Of a stretch of 64,000 nt of DNA, positions 46,485-55,827 are shown in pieces (the first letter of the stretch is position 1; each line of letters opens with the position of its first letter). A program made the position numbers and the translations under genes. Under the pieces are notes generated by a model. That model was not told where the DNA came from and did not search any database. It was given only the letters and a program-made list of their open reading frames with translations. The DNA comes from Pyxidicoccus xibeiensis (GTDB lineage Bacteria > Myxococcota > Myxococcia > Myxococcales > Myxococcaceae), in assembly GCF_024198175.1 (NCBI RefSeq), contig NZ_JAJVKV010000012.1, positions 124,001 through 188,000 of the forward strand. The letters are read 5' to 3'.

Positions 46485-48814
46485 AGCAGGTCGTCCAGGT
46501 CATCGAGCGCCTTGCCCAGCTCCGCGCTCATGTCCTTGAGCTTCTCCTTGTCCTTCTCCTCGAGCACGCCCTTCACCGCCTGCCCCTTCGCCCCGAGCTG
46601 CCGCACCGCCACCACGTTCTCCATCAGGTAGCGGCGCTCCGTGGGACCCAGCGCGCCCAGTGCCCTTCTCAATACCGGCAGGGTCTGACGGAAGCGCTCG
46701 GCGTCCACACCCGCCAGGAAGTCGTCCAGCGCGCGCACCACCTCGCGGCTCTTCACCAGCACCAGCGCGTTCACCTGGAGGAAGCCCTCCAGGTACGCCG
46801 CGCCCGCCTCCGGGTCCACCGCCAGCGACAGCCGCCGCCCCACTTCCAGCGCCACGTCCGACTCGGACAGCTCCTGCGCCAGGTACAGCAGGCCCGTGGC
46901 CAGTCCGGACGTCGCCGGGTTCACCGCGTGGCTCTCCATCAGCCCGCGCGCCTCCGCCAGCCACCCGGCCTTGTCCGCCTTCGGCTGCGCCAGCGCCACC
47001 TCGTGCAGCGTGCGCAGCGCCTCCAGCACCGGGCCCACCGCGTCCGGGCCACACGTGCTCGCGTCGCGCACCCGCAGCAGCGCGCGACCGAAGGTCCTCT
47101 CACACAGCACGGCCACCGCTTCGTCGCCCAGGTCCGCGTGCGCCCGGGACGTGCCATACGCCACCAGCCCGGACAGCGAGCGCGCCGCCGACGCCAGCGA
47201 GGGCAGGTCCGAGTCCGTCGCCGCATGTGCGTCACACGCCCGCAGCGCCGCCGCCACCGTCTGGGGGCAGCTGGTAATCACCGACTCCAGCAGCACGTCC
47301 GCCGCCTCGGCCGTGGCCTTCGCCGCGCCCAGCCGCTCCTGGAGGACGCGCGTCGTCACCGCCTCCAGCGTGTCGCCGAGGACAATCTTCTCCACCAGCG
47401 CCACGTCCGTGGACGGCGTCCACTGCGCCTGCCAGGACTCGCGCACCCGGGTGAGCGCGGCGTAGCCCCCGGCCTCTTGAGGCGGCGCTCCGCGCTGCTG
47501 CCCCGCGCCCGAGAGCGCCGCGTACGGAATGTCCGCCACGCGCAGCCGGTGCAGGAAGACGGAGGAGCCCACCTCCACGTCGTTGTTCAGCCGTAGGGAG
47601 AAGGTCTCCGGGCTGTCACTGCGCGGCAGCCGGCGCGCGTCCACCTCGCGCCAGAACTCGGCCTGCAGCGAGTTCTGTCCAATCCGGCTGGCCACCCGGC
47701 CCACCTGGTGGCCGATGACGCTCTTCCACAGGAAGCCGTCCACGTGCGTGGCATCGCCCCGGCACAGCGTGGCCACCGTGGCCTCGCGCAGCTCGTCCAG
47801 GCCCGGTGCGCTCTTCTCGCGCAGCTCCGCCAGCGTCAGCGCCAGCCGGTACGCCTCCAGCACGTCCGACAGCGACGCGGTGAAGCCGCGCATGCGCAGG
47901 TGCGCCGCGAAGTCGATGAGGACCTCCAGCGTCGCCCGCTTGAAGTCGCACTTCGCCTCGTGCGCCTTCTGGTAGAAGTGCGGCGCCCGGTTGCCCGCGC
48001 CATACCCGAGCTGCTCCGCGAGCCGGGGGAAGCTGTACGGAATCACCGTCACCGCGCAGGGCACGCCCCTGGGCAGCTTCGCCTCCAGCGCGAAGTCCAC
48101 GTCGCCGGACACGAAGGCCGTCACGTGCGCCGCGCCCGCCACCACGGCCACCTTCTCCGGCGCCACTCCGCTCGCCACCACCTCCAGCACCTTGCGCGCC
48201 ATGAAGGCGTCGCGCCAGCGGTGGTACTCCTGGCGGGGGCCCGCGTTCAGCACGTCCGCCCAGGCCAGCAGCACCGGGCGGAAGCCCTCGGGCGTCCAGT
48301 CCGGCGCCTCGAAGAGCGCCTCCCACAGCTCCTCGAAGGAGCGGTAGCCCCGCTCACGGGCGAAGCGCTCGGAGATGGGCTCCTCCCAGCCTCCGGGCGC
48401 GGCACCCGGCTCGCCGGGGAGGGCGGCGGACTCCGTCTCCGTCTCGACGCCGGGCTCGGCCGCGTCGTCCTCGCGGTCCACCTCCAGGCTGACGCCGACG
48501 GGGATGTCGATGAACTCCGCGCGGGCGCCGTGTGCCTTCGCCCAGCGCAGCGCCGCGTACTCTGGCGAGTAGGCCGCGAAGGGCCACAGCGCCGAGCGCG
48601 GCGTGCCGTCCGTGCGGTAGCCCAGAATCGCCACCGGCGGCTGCGTCGCCTCGTCGCACAGCACGTCCACCAGGCCCGACGCGTCACATGGGCCTTCCAC
48701 CAGGATGACTTCCGGCCGGACGCGGTCCAGCCACCGGCCCAGCACCGCCGTGGTGCGCGGCGAGTGGTGGCGCACCGGGAACAGGTGCACCCGGGAGAGC
48801 AGGGCGAGGTCCAT
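46481..48814 (-). CDS. DUF5682 family protein of the MoxR-VWA system
   Basis: 777 aa from the ATG at 48814, sharing a TGATG with the MoxR stop; a longer N-terminus would overlap MoxR. The N-terminal block HLFPVRHHSPRTT and ILVEGPCDA are the conserved DUF5682 signatures (YehM-like). Further blocks are PVAILGYRTDG and ALRWAKAHGARAEFIDIPV. Histidine- and acid-rich motifs in the N-terminal 250 residues suggest an enzyme core, but no catalytic mechanism is established. The remaining ~500 residues are helical repeats. Confidence 0.85.
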   Translation of the reverse strand: MDLALLSRVHLFPVRHHSPRTTAVLGRWLDRVRPEVILVEGPCDASGLVDVLCDEATQPPVAILGYRTDGTPRSALWPFAAYSPEYAALRWAKAHGARAEFIDIPVGVSLEVDREDDAAEPGVETETESAALPGEPGAAPGGWEEPISERFARERGYRSFEELWEALFEAPDWTPEGFRPVLLAWADVLNAGPRQEYHRWRDAFMARKVLEVVASGVAPEKVAVVAGAAHVTAFVSGDVDFALEAKLPRGVPCAVTVIPYSFPRLAEQLGYGAGNRAPHFYQKAHEAKCDFKRATLEVLIDFAAHLRMRGFTASLSDVLEAYRLALTLAELREKSAPGLDELREATVATLCRGDATHVDGFLWKSVIGHQVGRVASRIGQNSLQAEFWREVDARRLPRSDSPETFSLRLNNDVEVGSSVFLHRLRVADIPYAALSGAGQQRGAPPQEAGGYAALTRVRESWQAQWTPSTDVALVEKIVLGDTLEAVTTRVLQERLGAAKATAEAADVLLESVITSCPQTVAAALRACDAHAATDSDLPSLASAARSLSGLVAYGTSRAHADLGDEAVAVLCERTFGRALLRVRDASTCGPDAVGPVLEALRTLHEVALAQPKADKAGWLAEARGLMESHAVNPATSGLATGLLYLAQELSESDVALEVGRRLSLAVDPEAGAAYLEGFLQVNALVLVKSREVVRALDDFLAGVDAERFRQTLPVLRRALGALGPTERRYLMENVVAVRQLGAKGQAVKGVLEEKDKEKLKDMSAELGKALDDLDDLL

Positions 48815-49899
48815 CAGCCCCTCAAGAGCTTCTTGCTGGCGGTGTACAGCTCCTTCCACGCGCCCGTGCGGCTCTTGGCCACCGTCTCCATGTACTCGCG
48901 CAGGGCCTTCACGTCGTCCTCCTGCTCCTTCACCACCGCGCCCATCAGCGACGCGGCCAGCTCCGTGGGCGTCACCTTCCCGCCGCCGAACTGCTCCGCG
49001 AGGATGGAGCTGTTGAACAGCACGCTGATGGCCTCCGCCGTGGACAGCACCGCTCCCGGCGTGCGCACCTTCGTCTTGCCGTCCTTCGTCACGCCCTTGC
49101 GCAGCTCCTGGAAGAGCGTCAGCAGCAGGCGAGACAGCTCCTCCGGCGGCGGCACACCGACCTGGTAGTCATTGCGCAGCTCGGCCTCGCGCTTGGTGAC
49201 GATTTGAATCTCCTGCTCCAGGTCCTCCACCACCGGCACGGTGACGAAGTTGAAGCGGCGCTTGAGCGCGGCGCTCATCTCGTTGACGCCGCGGTCCCGC
49301 GTGTTCGCGGTGGCGATGAGGTTGAAGCCCCGCTGCGCGCTCACCACCTCGTTCAGCTCAGGAATGGAGACCTGCTTCTCAGACAGGATGGAGATGAGCG
49401 CGTCCTGGATTTCAGGCGAGGTGCGCGTCACCTCCTCGAAGCGGGCGAACTTGCCGGTGCGCATGGCGCGCAGCACGGGGGAAGGGACCAGCGCCTCCGG
49501 TGACGGGCCCTGCGCCAGCAGCAGCGCGTAGTTCCACGAGTACTTGAGGTGGTCCTCGCTGGTGCCCGCCGTGCCCTGGACGATGAGGGCGGAGGTGCCG
49601 CTGACGGCGGCGGACAGGTGCTCGGACAGCCAGCTCTTCGCGGTGCCGGGCTCGCCCACCAGCATCAGCGCGCGGTCCGAGGCCAGCGTGGCGATGCACA
49701 CCTGGATGAGGCTCTTGTCGCCGATGTACTTGGGCGTAATCGGCACGCCGCCCACGGGCTTGGGGCTCCCGAGGATGTACGTCTCCACCGCGCGTGGCGA
49801 GAGCGCCCAACCCGGTGGGCGGGGCTTGTCGTCACTGGCGGCGAGGGCTGCGAGCTCTGTCTTGTACTTCGCTTCGGCGGGCAGGCGGATGTCCGGCAT
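48814..49899 (-). CDS. MoxR-family AAA+ ATPase (YehL-like)
   Basis: 361 aa from the ATG at 49899; a GTG 30 bp upstream is possible and neither start has a clear ribosome site. Walker A is GEPGTAKS (residues 82-89), Walker B is RFEEVTRTSP with the glutamate pair, and sensor 1 is ATANTRDRG. The lid has RRFNFVTVP with the arginine finger. MoxR ATPases hydrolyse ATP to remodel complexes together with VWA proteins. It is the first gene of the four-gene operon, all overlapping by 1-8 bp. Confidence 0.9.
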   Translation of the reverse strand: MPDIRLPAEAKYKTELAALAASDDKPRPPGWALSPRAVETYILGSPKPVGGVPITPKYIGDKSLIQVCIATLASDRALMLVGEPGTAKSWLSEHLSAAVSGTSALIVQGTAGTSEDHLKYSWNYALLLAQGPSPEALVPSPVLRAMRTGKFARFEEVTRTSPEIQDALISILSEKQVSIPELNEVVSAQRGFNLIATANTRDRGVNEMSAALKRRFNFVTVPVVEDLEQEIQIVTKREAELRNDYQVGVPPPEELSRLLLTLFQELRKGVTKDGKTKVRTPGAVLSTAEAISVLFNSSILAEQFGGGKVTPTELAASLMGAVVKEQEDDVKALREYMETVAKSRTGAWKELYTASKKLLRG

Positions 49900-50023
49900 G
49901 CAGAGGAAGGTAGCCGCTCGGTCTGACACCAGGCAAACGTCGCGGAGGCGTTACGGGTCGCTCCGGAAGAGACCCTCTGGGTGACCTCCGGGGTGACACA
50001 CGGTCGGTGCTAGGCTTTGGCGC

Positions 50024-51289
50024 ATGGCTGCCAGCAGGACCTTCGACTTCTTCGAACTCGACCGGCGGCTGCTGCGTCTCGAGTCACCGCGCTTCCGCGA
50101 GGCGCTCCTCGAGGTGCGGGGCCTCGAAGACGCTGGCGCGGCATGGGGTCGGCTCCTCGGGCGGGGGCTGCTCCCGGCGTCCTGGGCGGAGCCGGGACGG
50201 CGCATGTTCCGCGTTCCGCGCATTCCCACGCGAGGCCGCAACACCGGGTTTCACGAGCAGCCCCATCCCCGCTCCACACAGGCCGTGGCGTGGGTGGCGG
50301 CCAATGCGGAGGTGATGCTCGCGGTGGAGGCGCTCGCGTGGGAGGTGGCCGAGGCCCTGGTGCCCTGGGGCCAGTCCCTGCCGCGCAGGGTCGTGTGGCA
50401 CGTGCTGCCGCGCCGGAAGCTCAAGCAGGCCGAGCTCCGCAAGCAGGTCGAGGTCCGCACGGAGGGCAAGCTCTGCCACGCGATGGCCATGCTGGAGGCC
50501 CACACCCGCAAGGCCGTCCCGTATACGCCCGGTGCCCCGCCGAGCACCTTCGCCAGTCTGGCCAGGCTGGCCTGGGGCGCCGCGCGGCACGTGTTCAGCC
50601 GCGACGTCTCGATATACGACCACTGGGCACGGGCCGTCGCCGCGGGGGCGCTCGTCCCTCGTGGCCCCTACCACGCCCAGTACCGGCGCGTGGGGGAGGA
50701 GTACATCCGCCTTCCCTTCCTTCTTCTCGAGGCCCTCGTCGGCAGGCCCTACGCGGAGCTGCCGGACCCCTGCTCGCCGCTGATGGCCATCTGGGACGCG
50801 GGATGCATGCTCGGCTGGATGAGCGATGACGCGCTGGTGCTCCATCTTCCGCCTCCGCCCCTCGACGCCAGCGAGGCCCAGGTGGCCCGGATTCCGAAGT
50901 ACCGCGTGGAGACAGCGCGGGCCGTGCCAAGGGACGCGGCGCTGGAGTTCTTCCGGCCGTTCCTCGCGGGCCCCGTGGACCCGGGCGCGTCGGTGTTCCA
51001 CTGCGACGATGGCTCGGTCGTGCACTTCCATGCGTCGGAGACGGAGGGGCTCGTGTTCGTGGAGCTCCAGTGCCAGTTCAGCGTGCAGTGGCGTGACGTC
51101 AGCACCGGGCACCTGCTGGACTTCGTGCGGTTCTGCGAGCGGAGCGGGAGCCAGCTGAAGCGCCGTCGCAACGGGCACCTCATCCCCGCGTCCGGGGCGG
51201 CGCTCTTCTCCGACTTCAAGAGCTCGCCCGCGTTCAGGATGGCGATGCACCAGGCCCAGCACCCCCGGGACCTCCCGCTCCCGGAGTGA
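50024..51289 (+). CDS. Hypothetical protein, 421 aa
   Basis: It starts 124 bp from the divergent MoxR gene, so the two may share a promoter region. It is a soluble, tryptophan-rich helical protein (WVAANAEVMLAVEALAWEVAEAL, IWDAGCMLGWMSDDALVLHLP) with a beta-rich C-terminal part (VFHCDDGSVVHFHASETEGLVFVELQCQF). No known domain, catalytic motif, signal peptide or membrane helix was recognised. A tentative link to the MoxR operon by shared promoter is inference only. Confidence 0.65.
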   Translation: MAASRTFDFFELDRRLLRLESPRFREALLEVRGLEDAGAAWGRLLGRGLLPASWAEPGRRMFRVPRIPTRGRNTGFHEQPHPRSTQAVAWVAANAEVMLAVEALAWEVAEALVPWGQSLPRRVVWHVLPRRKLKQAELRKQVEVRTEGKLCHAMAMLEAHTRKAVPYTPGAPPSTFASLARLAWGAARHVFSRDVSIYDHWARAVAAGALVPRGPYHAQYRRVGEEYIRLPFLLLEALVGRPYAELPDPCSPLMAIWDAGCMLGWMSDDALVLHLPPPPLDASEAQVARIPKYRVETARAVPRDAALEFFRPFLAGPVDPGASVFHCDDGSVVHFHASETEGLVFVELQCQFSVQWRDVSTGHLLDFVRFCERSGSQLKRRRNGHLIPASGAALFSDFKSSPAFRMAMHQAQHPRDLPLPE

Positions 51290-51424
51290 GCGCAGGCCGG
51301 TGCTGAGAGGGGCCGCGCACCTCACCCTCGAGAAGGGCGCGCAGGGGTGGACGGTCAAATGGGGGCGCGTGGAGCCCTGATGAAGCCGTGGCGTGGCTGG
51401 CGGTTCCGGCGCAAGCTGCCCGGC

Positions 51425-51943
51425 ATGATTGAGGCCTTTGAGCGGGTGACGACCGAGCGGCTGTTGCTCCGTCGCATCGACGAGGGTGACCTGGATGCGG
51501 TGTTCACGCTCCATGGGGACCCGGAGACGAATCGGTTCACTCCTTCCGGGACCTTGGGCTCCCGGGACGCCGCTCGCGAGCGGCTGGCGCTGTGGGTGGG
51601 CGACTGGACACACCACGGCGTGGGCTACTGGACCGTGGAGCGGCAGGACGCACCCGGCGCCGTCGTGGGCTTCGGCGGCGTGCGCCACAGGGAACTCGAA
51701 GGACAGCAGGTGCTGAACCTCTACTACCGGTTCATGCCCCATGCGTGGGGCTCGGGGTACGCGACGGAGGTCTCCCGCGTGGCCCTGGCGCTGGCCCGGG
51801 AGCACCTTCCGGATGTCCCGGTGGTGGCGCTCATCAACCTGGAGAACGAGCCCTCCCGCCGGGTGGCGGAGCGGCTCGGGATGAAGCTGGACCGGGTCAT
51901 CGACTACGAAGGCGTCCCGAGCGGTATCTACGTGGTCGGGTGA
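51425..51943 (+). CDS. GNAT-family N-acetyltransferase (paralogue 1, RimJ/RimL-like)
   Basis: 172 aa from the ATG at 51425. Alignment with the paralogue at 52691 fixes this start; upstream frame extension is unrelated. RimJ/RimL-type features include TERLLLRRI, GVGYWTVE, VGFGGVRH, the acetyl-CoA loop AWGSGYATE, and a VALINLENEPSRRVAERLGM helix. It transfers acetyl from CoA to an amine, often a protein N-terminus or small molecule. About 65% of residues match its neighbour by eye, indicating tandem duplication. Confidence 0.88.
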   Translation: MIEAFERVTTERLLLRRIDEGDLDAVFTLHGDPETNRFTPSGTLGSRDAARERLALWVGDWTHHGVGYWTVERQDAPGAVVGFGGVRHRELEGQQVLNLYYRFMPHAWGSGYATEVSRVALALAREHLPDVPVVALINLENEPSRRVAERLGMKLDRVIDYEGVPSGIYVVG

Positions 51944-51947
51944 GTCC

Positions 51948-52637
51948 TCAGTGGACGGTGGGCAGCGCGAGCAGCCGCCGCACCGTCTCGGCGATGGCAT
52001 CCGGGCGGTCCCTGGGGATGTGGTGGCCGGTCCGCTCGACGACCACGACCTCGCCTGGGTTTCCTGCGGCGACGAGCTTGCGCTGTGACGCCAGGTCCCG
52101 CTCCCAGCCCTCGGTGCCCCGATGGTCCGCGACGAGCGCCAGCACCGGCACGCCGCGCGGGTAGCTCACGCGTGTGGCCTCGCGGAAGCTCGGTATCCAG
52201 TCGATGGGCTGCTGCTTCGTCACCGGGACGGCCTGCGCCGGGTCGAACAGGTCTTCATGGACGGAGTCGACGAAGAGAGCTCCGGCCAGCCGGTCGGGGG
52301 CGGACGCCGCCGCCATGCGCACCACGAGCCCGCCGTAGGAGTGGCCCACGAGCACCCAGCGTTGCGCCTGTCCTTCCAGCGCATCGAGCAGGCGCCGCGC
52401 GTCGCTGCCGGCGCTGCGAGGCCCCGTGTGCGGCGGGTCCCATGCACAGGTCTTCACGGGGGCCTGCACGGCCCGTCGCACCTCGTCCCAGTCCGAGGCT
52501 CCCCGGGAAGCCCCCGGGATGAAGACCACCGCCGGCTCGCCCGTGCCCTGGCAGTCGAGTCGCCCCGCGTCGGCGTTGGGCGCCGGACGGACACCGGAGC
52601 AGGCGAGGGACAATGCAACCAGGAGGAGCCAGCGCAT
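51948..52637 (-). CDS. Alpha/beta hydrolase lipoprotein
   Basis: 229 aa. A short lipoprotein signal ends in LSLAC (C13), so it is probably anchored in the envelope. The nucleophile elbow is GHSYGG (Ser100), the acid may be in VADHRGT (about 170) and histidine in TGHHIP (about 205). It sits in the opposite orientation between two GNAT paralogues, 4 bp after the first and 53 bp before the second start. Substrate unknown; similar to periplasmic esterases. Confidence 0.85.
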   Translation of the reverse strand: MRWLLLVALSLACSGVRPAPNADAGRLDCQGTGEPAVVFIPGASRGASDWDEVRRAVQAPVKTCAWDPPHTGPRSAGSDARRLLDALEGQAQRWVLVGHSYGGLVVRMAAASAPDRLAGALFVDSVHEDLFDPAQAVPVTKQQPIDWIPSFREATRVSYPRGVPVLALVADHRGTEGWERDLASQRKLVAAGNPGEVVVVERTGHHIPRDRPDAIAETVRRLLALPTVH

Positions 52638-52690
52638 CCCGCGAGTCTACCCGTGGCGCGCGGGGCGCATCGGGCGCAAGCTGCGGGGCC

Positions 52691-53203
52691 ATGAGTGACG
52701 CCTTCGAGCGGGTGACGACCGAGCGGTTGCTGCTCCGCCGTGTCCAGGAGCGCGACCTGGACGCGATATTCGAGCTCCATGCCACCCCGGAGTTGAGCCG
52801 GTTCACTCCCTCGGGGCCTCTGCGCTCCGTGGACGCCGCGCGCGAGCGGCTGACGCTGTGGCAGGCGGACTGGGCGCAGAAGGGGGTGGGGTACTGGGTG
52901 GTGGAGCAGCTCGACGCGCCGGGAACGGTGGTGGGCTTCGGTGGCTTGCGCCACAAGGAGCTGGAGGGGCAGCAGGTGCTCAACCTGGCCTACCGGTTCC
53001 TGACCCGGACATGGGGTTCGGGCTATGCGACGGAGATGGCTCGCATGGCGCTGGCGCTGGGGCGGAAGCACATTCCGGAGGTCCCGGTGGTGGCCATCAT
53101 CTTCCTGGAGAACGTGCCCTCCCTCCGCGTGGCGGAGCGCATCGGGATGCGGCGTGACCGCGTCATCGAATACTTCGGCGTCCCGAGCGCCGTGTACCTG
53201 TAG
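52691..53203 (+). CDS. GNAT-family N-acetyltransferase (paralogue 2)
   Basis: 170 aa from the ATG at 52691. The motif set matches paralogue 1 closely: AFERVTTERLLLRR, DAARERLTLWQADW, TWGSGYATE, and VAERIGMRRDRVIEY. Differences concentrate in the middle and tip, implying divergence after duplication. The protein is soluble, with no signal peptide. It lies 63 bp upstream of the Septu-like ATPase start, but nothing suggests it is part of that system. Confidence 0.88.
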   Translation: MSDAFERVTTERLLLRRVQERDLDAIFELHATPELSRFTPSGPLRSVDAARERLTLWQADWAQKGVGYWVVEQLDAPGTVVGFGGLRHKELEGQQVLNLAYRFLTRTWGSGYATEMARMALALGRKHIPEVPVVAIIFLENVPSLRVAERIGMRRDRVIEYFGVPSAVYL

Positions 53204-53265
53204 CGGTAGACACCGGGCTGACGAAGCGGTTGGCCCTCCCCGCTGTTTCAGGCGTGCTGTCGGCC

Positions 53266-54582
53266 ATGTACTTGAAGAAGGCCGTCCTCACGAACATCCG
53301 TTCGATTGATGCGCTCGAGTGGGAGCTGCCGTCCTCTGCGGCCACACTGGCGGGCTGGCACGTCATCATCGGAGACAACGGCGCTGGCAAGAGCTCGGTT
53401 CTTCGGGCAATCGCCCTTGCCTTGGTAGGGCCGCAAGAGGCGATTGCCCTCCGCCAAGATTGGAACGAGTGGCTGCGCTGGAAAGCGCAGTTCGGTTCGA
53501 TCCAACTCACCATGGATTGGGATAAGAGTTGGGATTTCTTCGCTGGGGAAGGATTGAGTCCCATGGCGGGCCATCTACTGGCCGAGCTGACCTTGGCGCG
53601 TGTCAGCAGCAATCCTGAGCAGGCAGAGCTCTGGCGGGCAATTCAGCTCCCTGCACCTGATAACAATGTCTGGGGAGATGGTTACGGATGGTTCTGTGCC
53701 TCCTACGGCCCCTTTCGACGATTCACTGGAGGTAACAAGGATCAGGAGAAGCTTTTCATTTCCAATCCGAGGCTTGCGCGGCACTTGTCCGTCTTCGGAG
53801 AGTCCGTCGCGCTGACGGAATCCCTTGAGTGGCTCAGGCTGCTCCAGTTCAAAAGGCTGGAAGGTGGCGGTGACGAAGGAGTCCTGCTCGATTTGCTCAA
53901 GCAGTTCATCAACCAGCCGGACTTCCTTCCTCATGACGCCCGGCTGGAGTCCATCTCGTCGAACGGGGTGCGCTTTGTTGACGGCAACGGCTGCGACGTA
54001 CCCGTCGAGAACCTGAGTGACGGCTATCGCTCCATCCTGAGCATGACCTTCGAGCTAATCCGTCAGCTCGTGAAAACGTACGGAGTGGCGAAGGTCTTTT
54101 CCCCTGGGGCGCCGACAACGGTGCGGGTCCCAGGCGTCGTACTCATCGATGAGATCGACGTCCACCTGCACCCCACCTGGCAGCGGCGTGTCGGCCACTG
54201 GTTCCGCAAGCACTTCCCGAACATCCAGTTCATCGTGACTACTCACAGCCCGCTCATCTGTCAGGCCGCGACGGTGGGGAGCATCTTCCGGCTTCCTCGC
54301 CCTGGGAGTCAGGAGCGCGGCGGCATGGTCACCGGCGTCGCTCGTGACCGCCTGCTGTACGGCAATGTCCTGGATGCCTACGGCACGGGGGCCTTTGGAG
54401 ACGTGCCCACGCGCTCTCCCGAGGCACTGGTGCAGCTCGAACGGCTCGCCATCCTCAACCAGAAGGAACTCGCGGAGGGGCTGACCGAAGGAGAGCGCTC
54501 GGAGCAGCAAGGGCTGCGTGCGCGGCTCCCGACCGCGGCCAGTGCGCTTCCGTCCCCCAGCGCGGAGGTTCCGCGGAAGTGA
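53266..54582 (+). CDS. ptuA: Septu-like ATPase PtuA
   Basis: 438 aa from the ATG at 53266 (MYLKKAVLTNIRSID); an upstream GTG would add 12 residues. Walker A is GDNGAGKS (36-43), the ABC-like signature is in LSDGYRSILSM, Walker B is VLIDEIDVHLHP, and the switch VTTHSP follows. These are the features of the AAA_15/AAA_21/OLD-like ATPases found as PtuA in Septu. It overlaps the HNH gene at GTGA. The composition is less GC-rich and less third-position biased than flanking genes (for example ATAAGAGTTGGGATTTC), consistent with acquisition. It likely senses phage attack and gates the PtuB nuclease. Confidence 0.85.
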   Translation: MYLKKAVLTNIRSIDALEWELPSSAATLAGWHVIIGDNGAGKSSVLRAIALALVGPQEAIALRQDWNEWLRWKAQFGSIQLTMDWDKSWDFFAGEGLSPMAGHLLAELTLARVSSNPEQAELWRAIQLPAPDNNVWGDGYGWFCASYGPFRRFTGGNKDQEKLFISNPRLARHLSVFGESVALTESLEWLRLLQFKRLEGGGDEGVLLDLLKQFINQPDFLPHDARLESISSNGVRFVDGNGCDVPVENLSDGYRSILSMTFELIRQLVKTYGVAKVFSPGAPTTVRVPGVVLIDEIDVHLHPTWQRRVGHWFRKHFPNIQFIVTTHSPLICQAATVGSIFRLPRPGSQERGGMVTGVARDRLLYGNVLDAYGTGAFGDVPTRSPEALVQLERLAILNQKELAEGLTEGERSEQQGLRARLPTAASALPSPSAEVPRK

Positions 54583-55388
54583 TTCGTCTCCCCAATATCC
54601 CTTTGCCCGGCGGCGCCCTCGCCAGCCTCTCGGAGTACCAGCAGGAGGTGGACTCGTTGCCGGACTACGCAACACGCGTGGCTCACGCGAAGGAGCGGTT
54701 CGCGGCGGTGAACAGGAAGGGCAACAGGACCTTCGACAGCGTCAAGGAGACATTGTCGAAGATGAACTCCGGCGCGCGCCGCTGCGCCTACTGCGAAGAC
54801 TCCCTCGCCGACGAGGTCGAGCACATCCGCCCCAAGACACTCTATCCCGAGCTCGTCTTCGCCTGGATGAACTACCTCTACGCGTGCGGCTCCTGTAACG
54901 GGCACAAGAATGACCGCTTCGCCGTCTTCGCGGCCGGCACGGGAGTCCTGACGAGCGTGGCTCGGGCGCGAAAGGCTCCGGTCGTCCCTCCCATTGTCGG
55001 CGGGGACGTCTTCATCGACCCTCGCATCGAAGACCCGGCCGAATATCTGTCGCTGGATCTGCTGGATACCTTCTGGTTCATCCCACGACCGAAGCTGGGA
55101 AGCGTGGAGCAGGCTCGTGCCGAATACACGATTCGCGAGCTCCACCTGAACAGCCGGGACATGCTGCCCCTGGCACGGCGCTCGGCCTATCGGGACTACC
55201 TTGCCCACCTGAAGAGCTACATCCACGACAAGGGGCGAGGAATGCCCCAAGCGCACCTCAACCGGCTGGCGGATGATGTGCGGGGGCGGCAGCACCCGTT
55301 TGTCTGGATCGAGATGAAGCGCCAGCATGCTGCCCTGCCGGAGCTGACGCTGGCCTTCGCAGCCGCGCCCGAGGCGCTCGACTGGTGA
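54579..55388 (+). CDS. ptuB: Septu-like HNH endonuclease PtuB
   Basis: 269 aa from the GTG at 54579, overlapping ptuA by GTGA. The HNH/zinc core is clear: C69-x2-C72, E81-H82 (EHIRPK), N98 in WMNYLYA, C103-x2-C106 and H109 (CGSCNGHKND). The family (PtuB/retron-effector-type HNH) cleaves nucleic acid when released by its ATPase. The length is typical. The C-terminal half is helical and probably binds PtuA. Direct coupling to ptuA supports a two-gene Septu operon. Confidence 0.88.
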   Translation: MIRLPNIPLPGGALASLSEYQQEVDSLPDYATRVAHAKERFAAVNRKGNRTFDSVKETLSKMNSGARRCAYCEDSLADEVEHIRPKTLYPELVFAWMNYLYACGSCNGHKNDRFAVFAAGTGVLTSVARARKAPVVPPIVGGDVFIDPRIEDPAEYLSLDLLDTFWFIPRPKLGSVEQARAEYTIRELHLNSRDMLPLARRSAYRDYLAHLKSYIHDKGRGMPQAHLNRLADDVRGRQHPFVWIEMKRQHAALPELTLAFAAAPEALDW

Positions 55389-55512
55389 GTTCCCCTGGTG
55401 CGAGGGGGCCGGAGCCCCGGCGCAGTGGAATGAACGTTCCTTCCAGATGCCGGCGACCGGAGGGGCGTGCCGCCGCGCGTCGAGGCGGTGCGCGGCCCTC
55501 CCAACTCTGGAG

Positions 55513-55827
55513 TCAGCACGCGCGCGGCGCCTTCTTCGCCCACTGCGTCTTGCCGTAGTGCTTGTGCAGGTAGCGGAAGGACTCCTTTGCTTCCGGCGTG
55601 TCCTGCTCGCAGCCGCGCCTGCTGGCGCGCACCGCGCGGAACAGCGCTACCGGAGCGCGCGGGTCCTCGGGGTGCGCCTTCGCCCAGGTGAGCGCCACCC
55701 TCGCGAAGTACGGCACCGAGTCCCCTGCCTCGAGGACCGCCTGCCACCCGGTGGCCGCGGCCCGCTGCTCCTCCTCGCTCACGAGGGGGACGGTGTCACG
55801 CACCAGTCCTGCGGCGGCGCGCACCAC
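55513..55827 (-). pseudogene. Remnant of the C-terminus of a longer TPR-like protein
   Basis: About 104 residues (GTG at 55827) resemble the C-terminal end of a family of large myxobacterial proteins. They contain a helical VALTWAKAHPEDPRAPVALFRAVRASRRGC run and a WAKKAPRAC-like end. Just upstream, the best continuation is in another frame (KLDLTQSPQGK near 55845-55860), suggesting a frameshift, and farther upstream no clear start remains. I judge it a decayed gene; a short real gene cannot be excluded. Confidence 0.4.
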
